Positions 40,555 through 48,873 of a stretch of DNA of 64,000 bases are shown in pieces (the stretch's first letter is position 1; every line of letters starts with the position of its first letter). The position numbers were made by a program, and so were the translations under genes. The notes under the pieces were generated by a model. The model saw only the letters and a list, made by a program, of their open reading frames with translations. It was not told where the DNA came from and did not search any database. The stretch comes from a virus. The stretch is from the IMG/VR virus record IMGVR_UViG_3300049002_000006, positions 1 to 64,000 of that record; one strand, written 5' to 3'.

Positions 40555-41055
40555 ATGGCTTCCGTTATCGAAGGGGATCTGATCGTAACTGGGAGTATCG
40601 TCCCTGCGGGTATGAACATCCCGGTAGATAGCGTCGGGGCGGCGCAAATGAACCCGGCCGACCTGCCTACTGTGGATCAGATTCACCATCTGCTGCCCGG
40701 CGTGTTTGCCGACACCTTTGCGACCACAACGGCCGCCGTCCGAAAGCTGATCTATTGTGCGAAGAACGCTGGGGTGGTTAAGGGATTCAAGGTCGGCGTT
40801 ACGGTGGCGGCTGTTGGGGATTCGACTATTACTCTCGATCTATTCAAGAACGGCACGACTGTCCTGAGCGCGGCAAAGACGGTCAATGCCGGGCACGGCA
40901 CGACGGCCCAGGACGCCTCACTGTCAGGAACGCCGGCCACGCTGATCTATGCGGCCGGCGACAGGTTCGAGGCGAGCGTGACGATCAGCGCCGGGACAGG
41001 GACGCTGCCGAAGGGGGCTTACGGGGTCGCTTTCTTCGATGAGGTGTTCATCTAA
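40555..41055 (+). CDS. Virion-type fibre protein (166 aa)
   Basis: Starts MASVIEGDLIVTGSIVPAG, the type of short head domain common in phage fibre/spike proteins, then a beta region with regular turns (STITLDLFKNGTTVLS). Shares its final base with the next start (TAATG). Confidence 0.72.
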   Translation: MASVIEGDLIVTGSIVPAGMNIPVDSVGAAQMNPADLPTVDQIHHLLPGVFADTFATTTAAVRKLIYCAKNAGVVKGFKVGVTVAAVGDSTITLDLFKNGTTVLSAAKTVNAGHGTTAQDASLSGTPATLIYAAGDRFEASVTISAGTGTLPKGAYGVAFFDEVFI

Positions 41056-41852
41056 TGTTCGGCGACCCGGTGATGTTTAGTCCGACTATCGCCGCCCGCA
41101 TTATGCGGATGCTCGCGTGGGCGGAGCGGCAAGCGGCCAAGCCGGACTTACCTGAGTTAGAGAACCCGCCGTTCGAGGTAATGGTCAAGGTTACGAACGG
41201 GACGCCGGACGACGACGGGTTGTACGAGGCGACCTACGTCCTTCTAAATCCGATCACGATGGTCCTGGAAGAACTGGACGAATGCCTAGCTTATGGAATA
41301 AATGCCGAAACACTGACCGTAGATACGGTGTACAAAGGGTACACCGTTAGGTACATGGAAGAGGACGATCTAGACTTCCCGAGTTGGGCTGTGGTTGAAC
41401 TTATCGTGCCTGGTGGCGACAGCGGTGGGTCGGTCACGATCACCCAAGTCTCAGACTTGTTGTCGGGCAACGTCCGGGGCACGTCGGTAAACCTCACTGC
41501 GTTGTCTATCGGGCCACCCGGGATGTACCTCGTCACGGCCCACGTCGTATCGCAACTATTTGACCTGACGGCGGAAACTTACTCGTCTAACATGACCGGC
41601 ACGTTTTCTGTGACCGGTGGGACCGGGACGATTGTAAACCAAGCGACTAGTGGCCTACTCATCGCCGCGAGCGGATTCGGCGGCTCGGGCGGGGCTGCAT
41701 TCACGTTCTGGGAAATGGCTTCTCTGTCGGCCCAGGTAGAGATCACGGCCGGGACTGGCCAGGTCACGCTCCAGGTCACCGAAGCCGGAACCGGGGCCGC
41801 CAGAGTAGTGTCTTGCACGGCAACGATCAACGCTATTGGCACTTTGTATTAG
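41055..41852 (+). CDS. Tail/fibre-type hypothetical protein (265 aa)
   Basis: N-terminal helix then beta-rich repeats, Ser/Thr/Gly/Val-rich from about residue 120. Style of a fibre or baseplate accessory. Ends by overlapping the antisense gene at 41849 by 4 nt. Confidence 0.7.
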   Translation: MFGDPVMFSPTIAARIMRMLAWAERQAAKPDLPELENPPFEVMVKVTNGTPDDDGLYEATYVLLNPITMVLEELDECLAYGINAETLTVDTVYKGYTVRYMEEDDLDFPSWAVVELIVPGGDSGGSVTITQVSDLLSGNVRGTSVNLTALSIGPPGMYLVTAHVVSQLFDLTAETYSSNMTGTFSVTGGTGTIVNQATSGLLIAASGFGGSGGAAFTFWEMASLSAQVEITAGTGQVTLQVTEAGTGAARVVSCTATINAIGTLY

Positions 41853-42193
41853 CGGACCGTGAAGTCGTACCAGTGAGAGGATTTTGCCCCCACCGTTCCA
41901 TACCACCCCTGTCCCTTAACGAAGAGTCCGGTGGGGGAGGTACTCCCCCACCCGGCCCCGATCCCTTCCTCGGCTCCGGACGTAGAGACCCGGACCTCGA
42001 CTACGCCGGGCTTCAGGAATGTCATCACCACGGTGTAGGTGCCCCCGAACTGCATCACGCCTACGAAGCCGAGTGGTGTCGGGGCGAGCGGAGTTGATCC
42101 GCCTCGGGCATAGAACGTGGGTACTCCTTGGGCCGAAGCGAGAGTGGGCAGGAGTAAAGCGACGGCAAGTGTAAGGAGTTTAATCGCGTGCAT
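41849..42193 (-). CDS. Antisense secreted protein (114 aa)
   Basis: ATG 42193 after AAAGG; Sec signal peptide MHAIKLLTLAVALLLPTLASAQ with an ASA-Q type cleavage site. The mature part is beta-rich (YTVVMTFLKPGVVEVRVSTSG) with no recognised family. Second minus-strand secreted gene in the late block, converging with the last tail gene, so it is probably a moron acting in the periplasm or on the envelope. Confidence 0.72.
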   Translation of the reverse strand: MHAIKLLTLAVALLLPTLASAQGVPTFYARGGSTPLAPTPLGFVGVMQFGGTYTVVMTFLKPGVVEVRVSTSGAEEGIGAGWGSTSPTGLFVKGQGWYGTVGAKSSHWYDFTVR

Positions 42194-42297
42194 GGCTCGA
42201 CCTTTCATGAAGTCTCGGGCGATGAATTCAGCTTACGCCCCCGGGCCGCCAGGAGACAAGAGGGAATTTTTTCGCCCGCTTTTAAGAGGAATTCGCA

Positions 42298-42600
42298 ATG
42301 GCCGACGACAACGAAACCCCAAAGTGGGGTGTGAATTGGTTGCTAAGCCCGACCGGCATGTCTCAGGTCGGGCAACTCATCATCTTGTTGATCGCGCTGG
42401 TGAAGGCTTTCCAGAACGGCGAGAAGGCCGACAAGGCGAAGGACGCGGCTGACGACGCCCGGGGCCACGCCGCCGTAACCGCAACCAGGATCGAAGACGT
42501 GAAGAAAGACGTGCAAGAAGTTCGTGTGGACGTGGAGCAGGTGAATAAGAACCAGCAGAAAGTTCTTATGAACCAGTTGAAGCCGAAGAAGGGCGATTAA
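42298..42600 (+). CDS. Small membrane-anchored coiled-coil protein (100 aa)
   Basis: AAGAGGAATTCGCA site. One hydrophobic segment (about 21-40, MSQVGQLIILLIALVKAF) followed by a charged coiled coil (50-95). The size and layout could be a holin or antiholin partner. Converges on the replication block, overlapping its last gene by 4 nt; divergent from the secreted antisense gene. Confidence 0.72.
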   Translation: MADDNETPKWGVNWLLSPTGMSQVGQLIILLIALVKAFQNGEKADKAKDAADDARGHAAVTATRIEDVKKDVQEVRVDVEQVNKNQQKVLMNQLKPKKGD

Positions 42601-43157
42601 ACCTTAATCACGTTTCCGACGTGCAGCCAATCGTCATCAGAGACCACGATCAACTGCACGTCCATTTCTTCTGCTAGTTGTACCAGGAGCCCGGCAACTC
42701 TTTCCTGGTATTCGGACCCATTTACGTTCTTGAACGGTTCGTCCAAAATTAGCAGTCTCCTCTTCTTCGGACGGAGCATCATCAGGCAGGCGAGCCGCAA
42801 CCCGAAAGCGGCGACCTCGATCTGCCCGCCGGCTTTCTCCTCCGTCAAATCCGTGTACTCCTCCCCGTCCGCCGTGAACACGAATACGGCTTCCGTCTTC
42901 CCTCGCTTCTGTTCGAACCGAATCTTAAAGCCGTAGGCGTCTTCCCCGAAGACCGCTTTCAGGCATTTCGTCACGACGGCGACCAGTTGCTTGTGGACTA
43001 CTTCTTGTGTCGCCACGGCAATTGACTGGAGGAGCTTCTGCGCCGAGATGCTGTTCCTGTGTTTGGCCGTCGCCACCTTGACGGCGATATTCTCCTTCGA
43101 CCTTTCGTGTGCGGCCAGCAGGTAATCATGCTTGACACTAGTCGCGTACCGGATCAG
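42597..43157 (-). CDS. sbcC: Rad50/SbcC C-terminal half (ABC ATPase half), apparent CTG start
   Basis: 186 residues if initiated at CTG 43157, which overlaps the upstream TGA as CTGA, exactly where neighbours use ATGA or GTGA. A longer reading from 43322 would be antisense to nothing but lacks a ribosome site. Contains an ABC signature-like EKAGGQIEV (107-115) and Walker B with D-loop RRLLILDEPFKNVNG (about 133-147). No Walker A, which is on the separate gene 44582-45637. Together they would form the Rad50 head of an SbcCD end-processing complex. Confidence 0.78.
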   Translation of the reverse strand: MIRYATSVKHDYLLAAHERSKENIAVKVATAKHRNSISAQKLLQSIAVATQEVVHKQLVAVVTKCLKAVFGEDAYGFKIRFEQKRGKTEAVFVFTADGEEYTDLTEEKAGGQIEVAAFGLRLACLMMLRPKKRRLLILDEPFKNVNGSEYQERVAGLLVQLAEEMDVQLIVVSDDDWLHVGNVIKV

Positions 43158-43441
43158 CTGGCGTAGCTCTCCAGTATCTTTAACAACTCCTGATCGGGCT
43201 CCTCTTTGGCCTTTTCCTTTTCTAGTAGTTCCTGCCACATTTGGTTGTACTTTCGGAGCCATGCTATCTCCTCGTCTTGCTGCTTCCGGAGCAGGCTTTC
43301 GGCCTCCCGGAGTTCTTTGCACCCGAAGCTTGTCCGGATGCGATTCATTCGTTCCTTGTAAACCCCGTCGGCTTCCGCCTTTTCTCTTTTCCTCTTTTCG
43401 ACGTGTCGTTCGAGTTCAGGTAGCCGGTCGAGCATAATCAT
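43154..43441 (-). CDS. Coiled-coil protein, probable second coil segment of split Rad50 (95 aa)
   Basis: ATG at 43441 in an ATGA junction, after AGGAAGGG. Almost entirely charged coiled coil (about 5-90), ending at the CTGA junction with the ATPase half. Its position, between the hook-bearing half and the Walker B half, suggests it supplies the descending coil of a split Rad50. No hook motif itself. Confidence 0.7.
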   Translation of the reverse strand: MIMLDRLPELERHVEKRKREKAEADGVYKERMNRIRTSFGCKELREAESLLRKQQDEEIAWLRKYNQMWQELLEKEKAKEEPDQELLKILESYAS

Positions 43442-43650
43442 TCCAACCCTTCCTGAATTCCTTGGAAGTGGAAGATGTGTTCTTTTCCTACTTCTCGGCT
43501 CGCCGAGTATTTCCAGTATTGAATTGGTTTTCCTGTTGGCTGGTCGTCGCACGGCCGCATGAAGTCGTAAGTCCTTTTCGGAAAATGGAATTGTTGGCCG
43601 TCGAACGGGCCACCGACTATGTCAGTCAGCATGTCTTCCGGTTCGGTCAT
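43438..43650 (-). CDS. Conserved small phage protein of GGPFDG type (70 aa)
   Basis: VGGPFDGQQ near residues 12-20 matches a small, widespread phage protein of unknown role (DxVGGPxDGxxxxxP). Aromatic-rich C-terminal half. Coupled on both sides by 4-nt overlaps within the SbcCD cluster. Confidence 0.75.
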   Translation of the reverse strand: MTEPEDMLTDIVGGPFDGQQFHFPKRTYDFMRPCDDQPTGKPIQYWKYSASREVGKEHIFHFQGIQEGLE

Positions 43651-44648
43651 TTCTTTCCCTCCACGGTCGATAGAAGCTCTAAAATAAGTTTCCTGAGTGT
43701 CTTACTTTCCAGTCCTTCTACCTTTCTTTTTACCGCGTCGAAGAAGTTGGCAGTTTCGTCCTGAAGACCTGATAAGGCTTGGATGAATTCGATGGAGTCT
43801 TCTGACTCTTCCACTTCTTTCGATACCGTCTCGCTGAACACGTCTCTTGATATGTCCAGATAATGCCGCTCGACGGAGCCGTCTGACATGACCAGTCCTA
43901 CACTTGGCCGCAAGTCCTTCTCGTCCGATCGCCGCCGCATGAACCCGCCGCCGTTGAAGGCGTATTGGTATTTATCGTCTCTCAGGTGCTTGACCGTCTC
44001 GAATGGCTTGTGGTTATCTCCGATCAGGATAGTGTCATAGCCGGTCAGCTTGTCCATCAGAACCGTGACATGATCTTCTTCCTTAGCCCCCGGGTGTTTG
44101 TGACCGCCCATCCATGTGTATTTATGGACGACAGCAACGTCCAATGCTCCTTGTGATTTGTCACTCGATTTTGACCAGACAGTGCCTCCTTCGTCTAGTC
44201 CGTGTAATTCTGCTCCATATGGAAAAGCGTGCAATCGAACATGACGTCCATCTGATAGGAATACCCATCCTGGCGGTCCGTCCTCTTGCAAATGTTCAAT
44301 CGCGTCAGAGTTGCGAAGCGTCCAGTAAGCCGTTTGGTTAATATTCGCCAGGTTATGATAAGCCAGGTCGTGGTTACCTGGGATGGTCCGCATGGACCGC
44401 GGAATGGTTTCTAAGACCAGGTTGATTAGTCGGGCAGTGCTGTTCCACTTGTCGAAGATGTCACCCGTGCAGACGATGTCTGCTTTGTGTTTGTGCCGGA
44501 GGGCTGCTAGTTGTCCTAGGTAGCCGACCTGAGTGGCGAGCCAGTCCTTCTCCTCCGCCCGACACGCCGGGGCCTTCTCACTCAGGTGAAGGTCGCCGCA
44601 GGAAATGAGGACGACCTTCTTTTCATTGGCTGACCACACTTTGGACAT
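43647..44648 (-). CDS. sbcD: SbcD/Mre11-like nuclease
   Basis: 333 residues. Calcineurin-type metallophosphoesterase motifs in order: GDLH (18-21), GDIFD (62-66), GNHD (91-94), H175 in VVHKYTW and GDNHKP (210-215). This is the nuclease partner of Rad50/SbcC and sits between the two halves of the split ATPase gene. Its first 66 nt overlap the end of the N-terminal Rad50 gene. The C-terminal part is helical. Confidence 0.9.
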   Translation of the reverse strand: MSKVWSANEKKVVLISCGDLHLSEKAPACRAEEKDWLATQVGYLGQLAALRHKHKADIVCTGDIFDKWNSTARLINLVLETIPRSMRTIPGNHDLAYHNLANINQTAYWTLRNSDAIEHLQEDGPPGWVFLSDGRHVRLHAFPYGAELHGLDEGGTVWSKSSDKSQGALDVAVVHKYTWMGGHKHPGAKEEDHVTVLMDKLTGYDTILIGDNHKPFETVKHLRDDKYQYAFNGGGFMRRRSDEKDLRPSVGLVMSDGSVERHYLDISRDVFSETVSKEVEESEDSIEFIQALSGLQDETANFFDAVKRKVEGLESKTLRKLILELLSTVEGKK

Positions 44649-45637
44649 GTCTTTATCTTCCTTTTTTCCTTACTGAGTTTCTCTTCCGCCCCTTGCACTT
44701 CTTTACCTAGCCTATTTGACCTGTTCAAGGCTTCCTTAGCTTCTTCGACCAACGATTCTAGCTCCCGTCGGTGCTCCGCTATTCTGTCTGCCTCGGCCCG
44801 GCACAACAACAGTTCGGACAGGTTAGGGACTTCCTGCTTCGCCAGCTTCTTGGCGGTCTTTGCTTCCTGGATGAGTTTTTTGAGCGCTCGGGCTGTCGTT
44901 CGGGCCGCAAACGCCCCTCGCCCTGCCACGACGACGCCAGAAGCGTCTACAATTGCTTTTCCTGCACGTTCTATCGCCCGGCGTGCCGATTTGCAGTCTG
45001 AGATTAAAGAGGCCAAGGAAACGATTTTATGCGATTTGCGGGCAAGGGCTTCGCCGGCCTTTTCGAGCCGGGCAACGTCCTTCAAGAATTCGGGCACCCA
45101 CGCTAGTGTTTCCAGCTGTTTCTCGGCGGCTTTCAACCGGGCCCGACTTACTTCTTTCTCCGTTCCGGACTTACGGACTAGCTTACCAGCTTCTTTCAGC
45201 ACCTGGTCGATAGCGTCGAGGTTAACTACCTGGTTGAGTTCTTTGCTGACTTGACCTGGAGTTTTTGTGAAGAGATAAGGTGGGTCGAGTTGGCCCTGAA
45301 AATTGGGGTCACAGGTGTTCAGAAGTTCTTGAACCTCGGCGGGAATTCCGCCTTTGCCGAGAGCGTTGAGAGACTTACCGTCGAGGATGTAAGCATTCTT
45401 TCTTTTGCCACGAACACGTCGTAAGGTACGCCCATCGACTCTTGCAGATATTCGGTAAGACTTTGCCCCTCTTTTAATAACAGAAGCTGTGGCCCGGTTG
45501 AGACAGAGGGTTTTGATAGCCCGGAGAACGGAAGACTTTCCACGACCAGTACTCCCGATGAAGACGGTGATCTTACCTAATTTGAAAGACTTGTATTTGT
45601 GTTTTTGGAAGTTCTCAATGATAAGACGGTCGATCAT
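44582..45637 (-). CDS. sbcC: Rad50/SbcC N-terminal half with zinc hook
   Basis: 351 residues, start at ATG 45637 (ATGA junction). Walker A GSTGRGKSS at 28-36, an ABC ATPase N-lobe to about 150, then a long coiled coil and a C-terminal CPKCGQP hook (C331, C334). The chain stops about 15 residues after the hook, so the descending coil, signature and Walker B are missing and occur in separate genes (43154-43441, 42597-43157). A split Rad50 is unusual. Confidence 0.85.
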   Translation of the reverse strand: MIDRLIIENFQKHKYKSFKLGKITVFIGSTGRGKSSVLRAIKTLCLNRATASVIKRGAKSYRISARVDGRTLRRVRGKRKNAYILDGKSLNALGKGGIPAEVQELLNTCDPNFQGQLDPPYLFTKTPGQVSKELNQVVNLDAIDQVLKEAGKLVRKSGTEKEVSRARLKAAEKQLETLAWVPEFLKDVARLEKAGEALARKSHKIVSLASLISDCKSARRAIERAGKAIVDASGVVVAGRGAFAARTTARALKKLIQEAKTAKKLAKQEVPNLSELLLCRAEADRIAEHRRELESLVEEAKEALNRSNRLGKEVQGAEEKLSKEKRKIKTCPKCGQPMKRRSSSFPAATFT

Positions 45638-45819
45638 TTGACTTTTTGGTAAGGACAATCGTGAGTCTCGATTTCGATCCACTTCAAAAGACCTTGTGAG
45701 CATTCGTACATCGGGGCCTTGCCGCAGTCAGGACATCTTCCAATGAATTGTTTCTTCTTCGCCTTGTCCGGACGTATCACTTCTCCGGTCGTTGATTTCG
45801 GCGGTTCCGGATGTGTCAT
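45634..45819 (-). CDS. Small zinc-binding protein (61 aa)
   Basis: ATG 45819 in ATGA overlap. CPDCGKAP (29-36 region) and C40/C53 suggest a zinc site. Placed directly before the Rad50-half gene. Function unknown. Confidence 0.7.
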   Translation of the reverse strand: MTHPEPPKSTTGEVIRPDKAKKKQFIGRCPDCGKAPMYECSQGLLKWIEIETHDCPYQKVK

Positions 45820-46091
45820 TTCGTCTCCGGTTGCGGTGTTCCTTCTTGAGATTTTCCGAGTAGTCGCAGGATGGCATTTCCGCAAGCGATCATATCCTCA
45901 GCATGGTGCTTGAGCGTTTGTCGGTTCGGTTCGTCCATTACGGTTTGGGCAGACGTGGTACAGGCTGCGGCCGATTCCCCGATTCTGATTCGGTCTTTGG
46001 CGGCTCGGCCCAACGACATCATTTCTGACAGGATGCGATCCGTCCGTCCAATCGTCAGATCGAAATTTCGTTGAAGTTCATCCATCATCAT
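45816..46091 (-). CDS. Hypothetical helical protein (91 aa)
   Basis: Helix-rich with methionine start cluster (MMMDEL). Overlaps the previous gene by 4 nt and the next by 4 nt. No family recognised. Confidence 0.7.
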   Translation of the reverse strand: MMMDELQRNFDLTIGRTDRILSEMMSLGRAAKDRIRIGESAAACTTSAQTVMDEPNRQTLKHHAEDMIACGNAILRLLGKSQEGTPQPETK

Positions 46092-46702
46092 AGTCCGTGT
46101 TGGGCGAGCGTGCGAATGTGGTCCGGCGTGACGTTGGCCAAAAACTTCCTGAGAGTCGTTCCGACAATTAACTCCCGAACCTTCACCGTCTTGTTGTTTT
46201 GCTTCTCCCGGAAGATCGTATCAACGGTGAAGAACGGGGCCGGCGGGTGCTGAAACGCCCCGACGTTGACGAGCCCGAGCATGAGCAGGTGCGGGTAGAA
46301 CACGATAGGAACTCGTCCGTTGGCCTGGTAGATCAGCATCCAGGAATGTGATCCGGAGTTCTTGTGGCCTTCCCGGGCTTGTTGCAGGAACGCCTCGACC
46401 ACGGTCTGTCCTTGCCGCTTCGTCTTGTTGACCAAATCGTTCAACTTGAAGTTCGGGTAGCCCCGCTTGGCTTCGATGGACAGCAAGTCGATTAGAGGTT
46501 GGGCGTCCGGCCGAATGGCACAAATGTCGCCGCAGTGGAGGTTGGCCTTCTGCATCCTCTTTCGCCGCATTGTGGACCTGGCTCCGCTCGCCGACGTCCT
46601 CCAGAAGATTGGTTCCTCGTGTCGATCTCCTGTCCACCAGAATGTGAAAACTCGACAGAGCGATCTCTCGAAGGTACTCCCTTTTGCGTGACCTCGCGGC
46701 AT
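46088..46702 (-). CDS. PD-(D/E)XK-type endonuclease, resolvase-like (204 aa)
   Basis: N-terminal GSTFERSLCR (E12) is the first acidic residue, then FWRTSASGARST, GDICAI (D59) and LLSIEAKRGY (E77, K79), the PD-(D/E)XK nuclease layout seen in phage Holliday-junction-resolvase-like or nicking enzymes. Probably processes branched recombination or replication DNA. No fused DNA-binding domain. Adjacent to the 5'-3' exonuclease. Confidence 0.8.
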   Translation of the reverse strand: MPRGHAKGSTFERSLCRVFTFWWTGDRHEEPIFWRTSASGARSTMRRKRMQKANLHCGDICAIRPDAQPLIDLLSIEAKRGYPNFKLNDLVNKTKRQGQTVVEAFLQQAREGHKNSGSHSWMLIYQANGRVPIVFYPHLLMLGLVNVGAFQHPPAPFFTVDTIFREKQNNKTVKVRELIVGTTLRKFLANVTPDHIRTLAQHGL

Positions 46703-46711
46703 TTTATTCTT

Positions 46712-47605
46712 TTACTCGAAGATGGATTGTTTGGCGTTCTTCCTTTGTGGCAGCAAGGACTTCATACCGTACCGGTCGCATAGTTTCCTGAAAGCCATCT
46801 TATCGAGTTTCGTCGGTCCGTCAACGATGCTCCGTTTGAAGTCATGGAGTGGAAAACCCTCGAACGGGATAGTCACCAGTCGCTTGAACAGCTTGAACTC
46901 CTCGGACTTGAAGAAGGCCCGGATCTTTTCAATCTTTACCGACCCGGGCTTTAGTTGGTTGCTGTAGAACAGACACGCGGTCGCTTCACCGATGCCCTTG
47001 CACCCTGGGATGTTGTCGGACGAGCATCCGGCCAGGGCTTTGACGGATTTCCACCTGACGGGCAGGACTCCTTTGGACGAGATGAAAGAGGATGCCGTGA
47101 CCATCTGTTCCTTGCTCGGGTGCCAGACCCCAACGTGGCCGTCGGCGAGTAATTGGTACATGTCCTCGTCGCCGCTGACGACCACAGCCTCGTCTAGTGG
47201 GTCCATCATTTTGCAGAATGCCCCGATCACGTCGTCGGCCTCGAACCCGTCATAGGCGTAGATGTTTTCGTAGCCGAGATTCGGCAGGATCTGTCTTCTC
47301 AGGGTCGTTGTTGTCGCCCGGACCTCTTCAAGCTGTTGAGTTAGTTCCGGATCGGCCTCGGCCCGGTCGCGGCGGGCTTGCTTGTACCCTGGGTAGATGT
47401 CGAGCCGCTTCGGCTTGCCGTGGTCGAAACAGAATACGAAGCGGTTGCTATTGAACTTCCTTTCTAGCGTTTGCAGGTCTCGCAGGAAGCCGAACATGAC
47501 ACCGGTCTTGACGTGTTCGTACTCCAACCCTTTCATGGCGTGATACGCACGGTAGGACAAATAGTTCACGTCCAGCAGAAGCCATACCTTTTTACTTCTG
47601 CTCAT
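46712..47605 (-). CDS. 5'-3' exonuclease (FEN/Pol I N-terminal type)
   Basis: 297 residues. Acidic cluster pattern: LLLDVNYL (D13), FCFDHGKPKR, YDGFEADD, VVSGDEDM, and a helix-hairpin-helix-like DNIPGCKGIGEATA near 195-208. Removes RNA primers and flaps; in this phage it is a separate gene from the polymerase and proofreading domain. Confidence 0.9.
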   Translation of the reverse strand: MSRSKKVWLLLDVNYLSYRAYHAMKGLEYEHVKTGVMFGFLRDLQTLERKFNSNRFVFCFDHGKPKRLDIYPGYKQARRDRAEADPELTQQLEEVRATTTTLRRQILPNLGYENIYAYDGFEADDVIGAFCKMMDPLDEAVVVSGDEDMYQLLADGHVGVWHPSKEQMVTASSFISSKGVLPVRWKSVKALAGCSSDNIPGCKGIGEATACLFYSNQLKPGSVKIEKIRAFFKSEEFKLFKRLVTIPFEGFPLHDFKRSIVDGPTKLDKMAFRKLCDRYGMKSLLPQRKNAKQSIFE

Positions 47606-47850
47606 GCTCCACTTCCTTTCATTCGCGTACCGGCAACCCTAGGTATAGGTTCTTCCGGCTTGAGGCAGATGACCAGAGTTGGCGGGCCGGCGAACTTCTT
47701 TTTACCGTCCACCTCTTCGACTAACGGAATAATGTTCCGTTCCGTTATCGTCAACCGACGGCCGTCGGGCAGGACGAATACGACTGGTGAATTGGCTGCC
47801 AGGTCTTTAGTCACGATCTGTCGGAACTCGGCAGCGGTTAAGATGCTCAT
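47602..47850 (-). CDS. Hypothetical protein (82 aa)
   Basis: ATG at 47850 after GGGAGGGACC; a longer reading from 48027 would overlap ThyX on the same strand and is less likely. Short strand-rich protein with VVFVLPDGRRLTIT. Overlaps both neighbours by 4 nt. Function unknown. Confidence 0.72.
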   Translation of the reverse strand: MSILTAAEFRQIVTKDLAANSPVVFVLPDGRRLTITERNIIPLVEEVDGKKKFAGPPTLVICLKPEEPIPRVAGTRMKGSGA

Positions 47851-48611
47851 GGTCCCTCCCGTCCGTTGTCCACGAACGCCTTGTAGGTGATAGGCCATCC
47901 TTGTTTCAAGAAGTCTTCGACCATCCGAGCGGCGACCTCTATCTCGTGCAGTGGATAGCTGACGTGATTGGCCGTCTCGTCGTGCGTTCGGAGTGACAGG
48001 AAGGCCATCAGTGACCGTGGGTTGCATGTTACCCAGCAGGACGAGTAGATGCCGACGGGTAGGCAGTCGCGGGCGAGACCAGGGTCGAAACCCATGGACA
48101 GGTTATCCTCATAAATTCGGTAGCTGTGTTCGTAAGACGATTTTAGATTCTCGACCAACTGTCCATACTGTCTTTCGGTTTGTCCGTTGTCAGTGCTACC
48201 TAATAGTTCTTTTCGTTGTTCGATGGTCAAGAACTTCGGCCGCCCAGGTTTCCAGGAATCGACTTTGAACATCGCACGATCTTTGGACGGAACATAGAAG
48301 ACAGGATCGAGTTGCTTGTAACGCCCGCTCTCTTCGTTATAACTAAATCCAATTCGGTGCCGGTGCCACTCTCGCCACACGAATATTGGAGCATGGACGA
48401 AGAACGTGATGGCAGAATGCTCAAATACCGAACCGTGTCTGTGCTTCATCACGTAATTAATGAGTCCTGGAACCTTAGTCGGGTCGGCTTTTGCTTTTGT
48501 TAAAGCCTCTGCCCCGTTTGTGCTGACCCAGGCCGCTCCGGCGATGATGGCGTCCTCACCCATCGACTGGATGATTTTGACAGTAATTTCGGAAGTCAGT
48601 TTAATTTCCAT
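47847..48611 (-). CDS. thyX: FAD-dependent thymidylate synthase ThyX
   Basis: 254 residues. ThyX motif: RHR at 84-86 and SYNEESGRY (S90, N92, E93, S95, R97, Y98). Converts dUMP to dTMP using methylenetetrahydrofolate and FADH2, raising dTTP for replication. No thyA or dCMP deaminase is seen in the window. Overlaps the upstream small gene by 11 nt. Confidence 0.92.
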   Translation of the reverse strand: MEIKLTSEITVKIIQSMGEDAIIAGAAWVSTNGAEALTKAKADPTKVPGLINYVMKHRHGSVFEHSAITFFVHAPIFVWREWHRHRIGFSYNEESGRYKQLDPVFYVPSKDRAMFKVDSWKPGRPKFLTIEQRKELLGSTDNGQTERQYGQLVENLKSSYEHSYRIYEDNLSMGFDPGLARDCLPVGIYSSCWVTCNPRSLMAFLSLRTHDETANHVSYPLHEIEVAARMVEDFLKQGWPITYKAFVDNGREGP

Positions 48612-48873
48612 TTGATTCTTCCTGTTCTACTATGTGAATAGCTCGATCCAATGCGACACGAGCTTCCTTCAGGTCTTGTAGCTTGTTTCCCTTGCCACGA
48701 ATTCCGGCACACAAGACCTTTTTGGCGCAATGGTCAAGGGCCGGACTGGCAGTCGGGAATGCTTTCAGCACGCTATATACGTCTACTGTAATTGACGCAT
48801 GATCGTCCGGAAGGCATGAGAATATCGTCCTGTGGTATTTACTCTTTCCGTGGTCGTTCGGTTGTTCAGCCAT
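48601..48873 (-). CDS. Conserved phage protein (90 aa)
   Basis: KKVLCAGIRGKGNKLQDLKEARVALDRAI is a recognisable pattern of a small, otherwise unnamed phage family. DxxxxITVDVYSVLKAF precedes it. Helical C-terminus. Lies between ThyX and the recombinase gene. Confidence 0.75.
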   Translation of the reverse strand: MAEQPNDHGKSKYHRTIFSCLPDDHASITVDVYSVLKAFPTASPALDHCAKKVLCAGIRGKGNKLQDLKEARVALDRAIHIVEQEESNGN

